Below are positions 22,501 to 28,381 of a DNA stretch of 28,381 bases, piece after piece. Within the stretch, counting starts at the first letter, position 1; every line of letters begins with the position of its first letter. Origin of the DNA: Reclinomonas americana ATCC 50394 (Eukaryota > Jakobida > Jakobea > Jakobida); the NCBI GenBank assembly GCA_048213135.1, contig PS015594.1:13147-41527 (forward strand), given 5' to 3'. A program made the translations under genes and the position numbers. A model generated the notes under the pieces. It worked only from the letters and a program-made list of their open reading frames with translations. It made no database searches and was not told where the DNA came from.

Positions 22501-25296
22501 GCTCCGATACGAGTTCACGAGCCAGTTCGTGGTAATGTACAATCGGTGGCACATCCTCATCGAGCGCGCGCTTTCCATTCATGTCCATGACAATGCTGTG
22601 CGCCGCAACAACTCACCCGTCAGCTGACGCAAGATAAACTCTTTTGCACTCGCCCACGCAACTCCATGTACATGTCGTCGTAGACGGATTTGAGACTCTT
22701 TTCCATGCATGTGGTCAGCTCGGCCTCGATGCGATCGCTGTTGACGCAAGTGTTAGTTTCTTCCCGCGTTCCTTTTTTCTCACTTGGCACGCAACGTCTC
22801 TCCATTGACCAACGACGCCAAGTCCGTGTACAGTCGGTAACTGCGATTCAGCTGCGCCGGGTTTTCCGAGAAGAAGAGGCGGTGGTCGGAGAGCACCTCC
22901 AACACAGCGTCCACCCCCTGTCTCCACAGGAATGACCAGCGGCGATTGCTCGTGATTGCTGTGAAGCCTCGGAGGGGTGAGAAGGGATGAGGGACAAATG
23001 GACAGAGTGAAGAGTGGCAAACAAAACCGTCGGGGAGGGCGTCGGCGCCAGGGAAGAAGCAGGTGAATGATTTCTCAGCGGCGCTGAGGGGTCGTTCGGA
23101 GGCTTCGCGCTTGTAGAAGATGGCGCAGGCGGACACAATGCTGCAGAGGGGGGAAGTGAGGGAAGGAGGAAGAGGGGAGAAAAGAGGGAAGGAGAAAGAG
23201 AGAAGGAAAGGAGAAGATGGAGCGAAAACGAGGGAAGGAGGAAGGGGGGAAGATAGGGGGAAGGGAATGAGCGTGGGAGAAGCAGAGGGAAAGTGAGGGG
23301 AGGAGGAAAAGGGATGAAGAGGGGAAGAAGGAGGAACAGAAGGGGGAGGGAAGGAAGTAAGCGTGGGGGAAGCAGAGGGAAAGTGAGGGAAAGAGGAAGA
23401 GAGAAGGAAGGATGAAGAGAGAGAGGAACGGACGACTGTGTGAGTGAATAAAAGACGCGAGTTATTGAGTGACTGATAGAGACACCAAATCAACAGAGTG
23501 TATGAAGCGAGAAAAGACAGAGCGGAGAACGAGATACAGGAGTGGGAAGAGGAGAGGGCGAAGTAAGTGCATCAAGGAGAACAGAGAAGAGACGGCGGGC
23601 CAAAAGTGAGTGAATGAGTGAGAAAGAAGCAGAGCATGGACGAGGTAGAGAGTGAGACAGCCTTAATGAAAAATAGTGACGATGAAAGAGCAAATACAGG
23701 GAAGAGACAAAGTGGATGAAGAGAAAGAGAAATGGAGAAGAGAGAGAGCCAGAGAGCACAGTGACTGAGCAAGAGAGATGGGAAGGGTGAGTGGGAAAGA
23801 GAGAGGGAAAAGTGTGTGAGAGGGAGAGTAAATGAGAGAGTGAAAGAGCACCGGAGAAGGGCGGTGGAAGAAAACGAGAGTGAATGGGAAGAGATAAGTG
23901 CGTGCAATGAAGCCATTCCATCATTCTGCCTCACACATCCTCTCCTTCCCTTTCCCTCCCTTCCCCTTTATCTCCTTCTCTGCTCTGAGTGCCACCGTCA
24001 TACGCAACGCAATGTTGTGCTGATTGTCGTCGATCTTAAGCGGCTGCGCCAGGCACTGTCGGATGCCGGTCCAGTACGCAAATTGAGCGGATTCGAGCAG
24101 ATCGTCTGCACATCAATGAGCGACACCGTAATAAAGGCGAGGAACCCGACATCAAACCACACACCATTGTCCACAATCGGCATTGTCAAGTCCATCTCGT
24201 CGAGGAAGCCGAGCGTCAGCAAGTGCAGATACAGCGAGTGACCGAAACGACCACCGAGCCACGGTGCTGCGATGACACGCGTCCCACGTGAGCGAGAAAG
24301 CACACCCACTGTCGGGAAGCAGGCCACCGACGCAACTGTTGACAAAGGAGTCGCCGACGGTCGACAGGTAGCCGAGGAGGACAAAGAGGTTTTTGATTTT
24401 CGCAAGGTACGCGGCGTTCGCTGCGGAATGAGGGCGATGAGAGAAGGGAGATAGGAGGGCACGAGAAAAAGGAAGGGGAGAGTACGGCAGATGAAGAGGA
24501 AGGGGAGTGAACGGCAAGTGAAGAGGAAAGAAAAGAGAGTACGGCAAGTCAGAGAAAAAGGGAGTGTACGGCAAGTGAGAGAAAGGGGAGTGTACGGCAA
24601 GTGAGAGAAAGGGGAGTGTACGGCAAGTGAGAGAAAAAGGGAGTGTACGGCAAGTGAGAGAAAAAGGGAGTGTACGGCAAGTGAACGGAGGGGGATAGCG
24701 GAAAGCAAGGAGAAGGCAAGACACAAAAGAGAGAGTGAGAGAATGAAGACAGAAAGACAAATCCGAGGGCGAAAAGCGGAATAGGGAGAGAAAGAAAGGT
24801 AGGTGAATGGACCACATAGTGATGAAGCATGAGGGACGGTGAAAGTATGACGCGGAATGAAGAGATAGAGAGGCGGACGGCATTAACAAGTGCATTCAGC
24901 GACACGAACACACAAGGACAATCAAGGAGCGGACGAGGAGAGCAGAGACCATAGAGGTGAACTCTCAGAGCCTAAGATGGGAGAGCGAAGAGAGCAATGA
25001 AAGACATCAAGCTCTCGCGCGTGACGCGACGAAGACAGCAGAGAAGCAGGACAACCAAGGTGCGGACGAGGAGAGAAGAACCCCAAAGAGGTGAACCGCT
25101 GTTTGCAATAGAGACGAAGAGGGACAAGTCCCAGAGGCAAGGGCGGGAGAGCGAAGAGCCAGAAGAGACAGAGGGAGATGGTGACACAGACACCAAGCAC
25201 TCGCGCGCGACGCAACGAAGACGACCACTCTGCAGCGTCTCCAGCAAATCCCTCGCCTGCGTGCTGAGACCCTCCACGCCACCGCCTTCCTGCTCA
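19539..25296 (-). CDS. MUN-domain protein (UNC13/PATROL1-like), 5' partial
   Basis: Likely vesicle-tethering or priming factor of the UNC13 (Munc13) / plant DUF810 family. Exons: 25296-25229 (tentative), 24420-24337, 24266-24165, 24105-24009, 23140-23028, 22958-22784, 22737-22658, 22623-22617 (tentative), 22595-22484, 21927-21742, 21373-21240, 21180-21108, 21050-20955, 20888-20705, 20643-20515, 20448-20317, 20158-19964, 19901-19826, 19760-19652 and 19586-19539. From 24420 on they give 709 residues. The MHD1-like region is SAVHIFTEINQTLPLLFDL plus FIDYARAIAQCVSGILQKY, followed by VREVCVRINNLEYL, the family's conserved 'CV.xNN' strip. The MHD2-like region is RSFMPSDSVTLAEDLGVLKR plus VLQCTSKLDAIIAG. 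No C2 or C1 domain is visible, but the N-terminus is lost in the gap at 25315. The tail is basic (CKKARKYVKKVWPF). The family assignment rests on motif order by eye. Confidence 0.75.
21928..22483 (-). repeat. GA-rich intron with 54-nt and 58-nt tandem repeats
   Basis: On the plus strand, about 22100-22215 holds three diverged copies of a ~54-nt unit with GATCAAGGGTT(T)AGAG and GACA(C)TGATCA. About 22240-22370 holds two copies of a ~60-nt unit with GAGAGAAGGGAACGCGGT and GATAGAAAGCGAGAGAGTGACAG. Both lie in one intron of the MUN-domain gene, upstream of the HFSPQFDEDRG exon. Confidence 0.8.
23141..24008 (-). other. 868-nt GA-rich intron of the MUN-domain gene
   Basis: The donor is GTTGCG and the acceptor is CTCTGCAG on the minus strand. 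The content is GA-rich on the plus strand with loose duplications, such as AAGCGTGGG(A/G)GAAGCAGAGGG-like blocks near 23270 and 23362. I see no exon inside. The flanking exons join in phase as QHNIA-IVSACAIFY. Confidence 0.8.
24475..24690 (-). repeat. ~27-nt minisatellite in the MUN-domain gene
   Basis: On the plus strand at least seven copies occur of a unit built on GTACGGCAAGTGAGAGAAA followed by AAGGGAGT or GGGGAGT; the last five, about 24545-24680, are nearly perfect. It lies in the 808-nt intron 24421-25228. Open frames on the minus strand translate it as LPYTPFFSHLPYTP-type repeats, but they have no start, no splice support and no relation to the neighbouring exons. Confidence 0.9.
24900..25228 (-). 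repeat. Tandem duplication at the 5' end of an intron
   Basis: Two diverged copies share ACAA(T/C)CAAGG.GCGGACGAGGAGAG (near 24917 and 25050), AGAGGTGAAC (24953 and 25087), GGGAGAGCGAAGAG (24979 and 25145) and CTCGCGCG.GACGC.ACGAAGAC (25013 and 25200). The last landmark lies next to the donor of the tentative first exon of the MUN-domain gene, so the duplication copied the exon-intron border region. Confidence 0.65.
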
Positions 25297-25314
25297 CTGC
25301 ATCAGTTCAACCAG

Positions 25315-25509
25315 NNNNNNNNNNNNNNNNNNNNNNNNNNNNNNNNNNNNNNNNNNNNNNNNNNNNNNNNNNNNNNNNNNNNNNNNNNNNNNNNNNNNNN
25401 NNNNNNNNNNNNNNNNNNNNNNNNNNNNNNNNNNNNNNNNNNNNNNNNNNNNNNNNNNNNNNNNNNNNNNNNNNNNNNNNNNNNNNNNNNNNNNNNNNNN
25501 NNNNNNNNN
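25315..25509. other. Assembly gap (195 N) between divergent genes
   Basis: The gap must contain the 5' end of the minus-strand MUN-domain gene, both promoters and all upstream ubiquitin repeats. One more complete ubiquitin unit alone would need its ATG at 25331. The stated 195 nt is therefore too small, and the true gap size is probably larger. Confidence 0.9.
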
Positions 25510-25792
<283 letters not shown>

Positions 25793-25945
25793 CACATCGC
25801 CACCTGCCTATCTGTATCTGTACACAGTGTAATGAAGTAACAACTGTTTATACTACACAACAACACGTCTTCATTGTCGCTCTCCCCGCATTTTCTCATC
25901 ATGATCAGCAGCAGCGGTGCCTCGAGCTCCTCCTCCCACTCATTA
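25793..25945. other. Convergent spacer after polyubiquitin
   Basis: There are 153 nt between the ubiquitin stop and the stop of the minus-strand exon ending at 25946. The stretch is AT-richer than the coding sequence on both sides (TGTAATGAAGTAACAACTG) and fits 3' UTR sequence. No gene is seen. Confidence 0.6.
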
Positions 25946-26953
25946 CTATTTACACGCGCCTTCGCCGCCACTTTTCTTCTCCCACGCTTCGTCCTTGTCT
26001 TCAGATGCCGCGCCCATGGTCGCGTAAAGCACGAAATGAGCTGCACAGAGAGACATGAGCGCAAGTTCACATCTCAAATCCGTTCTTGCACAAAAAGGNN
26101 NNNNNNNNNNNNNNNNNNNNNNNNNNNNNNNNNNNNNNNNNNNNNNNNNNNNNNNNNNNNNNNNNNNNNNNNNNNNNNNNNNNNNNNNNNNNNNNNNNNN
26201 NNNNNNNNNNNNNNNNNNNNNNNNNNNNNNNNNNNNNNNNNNNNNNNNNNNNNNNNNNNNNNNNNNNNNNNNNNNNNNNNNNNNNNNNNNNNNNNNNNNN
26301 NNNNNNNNNNNNNNNNNNNNNNNNNNNNNNNNNNNNNNNNNNNNNNNNNNNNNNNNNNNNNNNNNNNNNNNNNNNNNNNNNNNNNNNNNNNNNNNNNNNN
26401 NNNNNNNNNNNNNNNNNNNNNNNNNNNNNNNNNNNNNNNNNNNNNNNNNNNNNNNNNNNNNNNNNNNNNNNNNNNNNNNNNNNNNNNNNNNNNNNNNNNN
26501 NNNNNNNNNNNNNNNNNNNNNNNNNNNNNNNNNNNNNNNNNNNNNNNNNNNNNNNNNNNNNNNNNNNNNNNNNNNNNNNNNNNNNNNNNNNNNNNNNNNN
26601 NNNNNNNNNNNNNNNNNNNNNNNNNNNNNNNNNNNNNNNNNNNNNNNNNNNNNNNNNNNNNNNNNNNNNNNNNNNNNNNNNNNNNNNNNNNNNNNNNNNN
26701 NNNNNNNNNNNNNNNNNNNNNNNNNNNNNNNNNNNNNNNNNNNNNNNNNNNNNNNNNNNNNNNNNNNNNNNNNNNNNNNNNNNNNNNNNNNNNNNNNNNN
26801 NNTTAGTGGTGGCTGGTGGAATTCAAACAGCAGCACAGCTGCATGAATAAGTGGCGCCAGGAACTGAGATATCAGGGAAACAATGCGAGAAAAGGTTGTG
26901 GTGAAGATCGCAGTTCTCGACTTGTTCGGAGCTCCGAGAGCGAACACACACAC
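25946..26953 (-). CDS. Unrecognised gene, last exon plus possible membrane-segment exon
   Basis: A last exon at 26040-25946 follows a CTGTGCAG acceptor. It encodes HFVLYATMGAASEDKDEAW, a charged tail ending GGEGACK, and TAG. Upstream lies the 704-nt gap. On its far side the same strand is open at 26953-26803 and reads a hydrophobic stretch, FSRIVSLISQFLAPLIHAAV then LLFEFHQPP. It could be a membrane helix of the same protein, possibly after an acceptor TATCTCAG at about 26862. That the two parts belong to one gene is inferred from strand, spacing and the lack of simple repeats. The family is not recognised. Confidence 0.35.
   Translation of the reverse strand: MCVFALGAPNKSRTAIFTTTFSRIVSLISQFLAPLIHAAVLLFEFHQPPLXXXXXXXXXXXXXXXXXXXXXXXXXXXXXXXXXXXXXXXXXXXXXXXXXXXXXXXXXXXXXXXXXXXXXXXXXXXXXXXXXXXXXXXXXXXXXXXXXXXXXXXXXXXXXXXXXXXXXXXXXXXXXXXXXXXXXXXXXXXXXXXXXXXXXXXXXXXXXXXXXXXXXXXXXXXXXXXXXXXXXXXXXXXXXXXXXXXXXXXXXXXXXXXXXXXXXXXXXXXXXXXXXXXXXXXXXXXPFCARTDLRCELALMSLCAAHFVLYATMGAASEDKDEAWEKKSGGEGACK
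26099..26802. other. Assembly gap (704 N)
   Basis: This run of N separates the last exon of the minus-strand gene ending at 25946 from the hydrophobic open stretch at 26803-26953. Confidence 1.
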
Positions 26954-27136
26954 ATGAAAGCTGCTGTCTCAAGATTGGTGTCTGTGTTGATGTTTTGGAT
27001 ACGTTTGTGTTAGAGAGAGAGTAGCGAACACTAAGTCGAGGATACCCTGACGATTGTGTCCTCTCCTTTCGGTTCGCTTCTGTTGGCTTCCTCTCTTCGG
27101 AGAGCAAGCCACCTGGTCGCTACTCCACTGTGGTGA
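26954..27136. other. Stretch with no supported feature
   Basis: This is mixed-composition sequence without simple repeats except GAGAGAGAG at 27013. It could hold the promoter of the minus-strand gene to its left or of a gene to its right. No motif is strong enough to call. Confidence 0.4.
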
Positions 27137-27806
27137 TCATTGTTTTTGTTGAATGAATTGTTGTTTGTTGTTGTTCGAAATGCCGAACCTGCATGAACGA
27201 CCGCATTGACGACGGACTCGATCGACATGGAGAAGCTCTGTGGCTGCAGCTCGAGGCAAGCACATTTTCGCGTTTGCTCTCGGAAGTCGGGAACTGCGAT
27301 CCGCATCGCGTGATCCCACGCGGTTGCTGGTGATCGGCACGGACAAGACGGTAGAGATGTCGCTGAGCAGTGGGGAGAGTGTGCCAGAGACGACGCAGGC
27401 CCACCGAGCCGCCTGCCTCATGTGCTACGTGCACCCCAACAACCGGCTGTTGGCGAACCTGCGAGGCTGAGAGCAGGAATGGCAGAAGGAGCGATGCAAG
27501 TGACCGTGGCCAATGTCGTCCTTGCCGACTGACAGCATGCCCGCAGCTGCACTCTGGATAAAGAACTTGGAACGTCATAAGTCCGATGGCTGCTGCTTTT
27601 TTGCGCTTGTCGACAGCAAGCACTCGGCACGTGAGTAACGGCCGTTGTCCAACTGTTGCAGCATTTTGCTCACGTCACCTGGCAGCGTGCAGAAGCACGT
27701 CACTCCGCTGCAACCGTTGTCTGGATACACAGCATTCACGCAGCTTCACCCCGAAAGAGCAGACGAGTTAGTCCGATTGTTGTCACCTGCTGTTCACGTC
27801 AGTTGA
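27137..27806 (+). other. Unresolved, probably genic stretch; strand not settled
   Basis: Several short frames here have coding-like composition. On the plus strand, 27240-27467 encodes TRLLVIGTDKTVEMSLSSGE and then HRAACLMCYVHPNNRLLANL with high GC at third positions. It meets TGA at 27468. The same frame continues after a second TGA (27501) as MPAAALWIKNLERHKSDGCC up to a good GTGAGT donor at 27629. After a CTGTTGCAG acceptor (27661) another open stretch contains LHPERADELVRLL to TGA 27804, but it is out of phase with that donor. A minus-strand frame over 27585-27737 is also coherent. A split gene, a decayed pseudogene or chance openness are all possible, so I do not call a gene. Confidence 0.3.
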
Positions 27807-28381
27807 CAGCGCTCCTCACACATAGTGAGTGAAGTGTACCACTCCGCAATCATCTCTGCCACCCTTAACTGCCGAACCACATCCGGATCCTTCACTCGGA
27901 ACGACCGGTGGTCATACACACGCACACACACACACACATACAAAGAGCCTCTGCAACAGACAGAGAGGGGGAAAAGGGTGTCCCTCTCACAGTTGATCAT
28001 TGACGATGAATCTGCAAACAGCACGTCAGTTTTCAAATGCACGACGCCTGCGTGGCAGTGGGCAGTTACGTACCGATTGCCCTCGGATTGCTTGCCGCAG
28101 TAGACGTATCTGTAACCACACGTGAGAGATTGGTGCAATGGAACAACACACCGCACACCACAAGACCTTGTGTATCCTGCAAAATAAACAAACCAAGTCA
28201 GACACCGATTTTCTTCCCTGCTCTATACTCACACGACATCCACTCACCAAAGTACGCGCCCGGATCCGCACCACCCTCCTCGCTCCCGTCTTCCGCTCGT
28301 CGCGGTGGGGCAATGGATGAGGCTTGAGCGGCGGCGGCGGCGGCAGAGGGACTGGCGGGTGCGCCAGATGCCGAGGCAGCG
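27794..28381 (-). CDS. Unrecognised minus-strand gene, 5' partial
   Basis: The gene enters from beyond the right edge. The exon 28381-28248 encodes an Ala-rich segment (poly-Ala), then RRAEDGSEEGGADPGAYFG, with a clean GTGAGT donor. A second exon around 28110-28060 gives YVYCGKQSEGNR before a GTACGT donor. A last exon encodes FRVKDPDVVRQLRVAEMIAE and WYTSLTMCEERCQLT, stopping at TGA 27794-27796. A GT-rich tract at 27919-27945 lies between the last two. The exact junctions are not resolved because more than one donor/acceptor pair fits. No family is recognised. The predicted 3' end would overlap the unresolved plus-strand stretch by a few bases. Confidence 0.45.

Noticed and set aside
24152-24911. 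Long minus-strand frames with LPYTPFFSH-type repeats that could look like a membrane or structural repeat protein.
   Set aside because: They read through the 27-nt minisatellite in an intron. The real exons at 24420-24337 and 24266-24165 are in other frames and join in phase across it.
25793-28381. tRNA or 5S rRNA genes near the right end.
   Set aside because: No A-box/B-box pair or cloverleaf with matching stems could be found by eye. A tRNAscan-SE run would settle it.

Overview
The window is nuclear DNA from an intron-rich, GC-rich protist. Genes are split into many short exons by GT-AG introns. Many introns are 57-70 nt; others are long and full of simple repeats. Coding exons favour G or C at third codon positions, and convergent neighbours lie only 58 to about 150 nt apart. 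A free-living amoebozoan of the Acanthamoeba type would fit, but nothing here proves the lineage. Seven runs of N interrupt the window: 1627-2551, 3513-3532, 13319-13748, 15924-15943, 17021-17340, 25315-25509 and 26099-26802.

Layout, left to right. (1) 405-5104, plus strand: 3' part of a gene for a long disordered Ala/Pro/Ser-rich protein. (2) 5601-8503, plus: a small unrecognised gene that could instead be the 3' end of the first. (3) 8640-14135, minus: a complete 25-exon gene for a 531-residue 4-coumarate:CoA-ligase-like acyl-CoA synthetase ending in a peroxisomal AKL signal. (4) 14136-15075: divergent intergenic region with four copies of a ~148-nt tandem repeat. (5) 15076-19480, plus: an unrecognised EF-hand protein. 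(6) 19539-25296, minus: a MUN-domain (UNC13/PATROL1-like) protein, cut at its 5' end by a gap. (7) 25510-25792, plus: 3' end of a polyubiquitin gene with an unusual ubiquitin sequence. (8) 25946 to about 26953, minus: last exon and perhaps a membrane-segment exon of an unknown gene. (9) 27137-28381: an unresolved stretch and the end of a minus-strand gene that runs off the window.

The exon models of genes 3 and 6 were built by hand from splice dinucleotides, reading frame and remembered family alignment. The complete gene 3 model sums to a multiple of three, and so does gene 6 downstream of its first visible exon. These models show tiny exons (7, 10, 15, 17 and 20 nt in gene 3) and a recurrent 5' splice site GTTGCG beside the expected GTGAGT/GTGCGY. 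Long introns are pyrimidine-rich on the coding strand, so CT-rich versus GA-rich sequence tracks gene direction. The genes look like unrelated housekeeping and cell-biology genes; I see no operon-like or defence system here.
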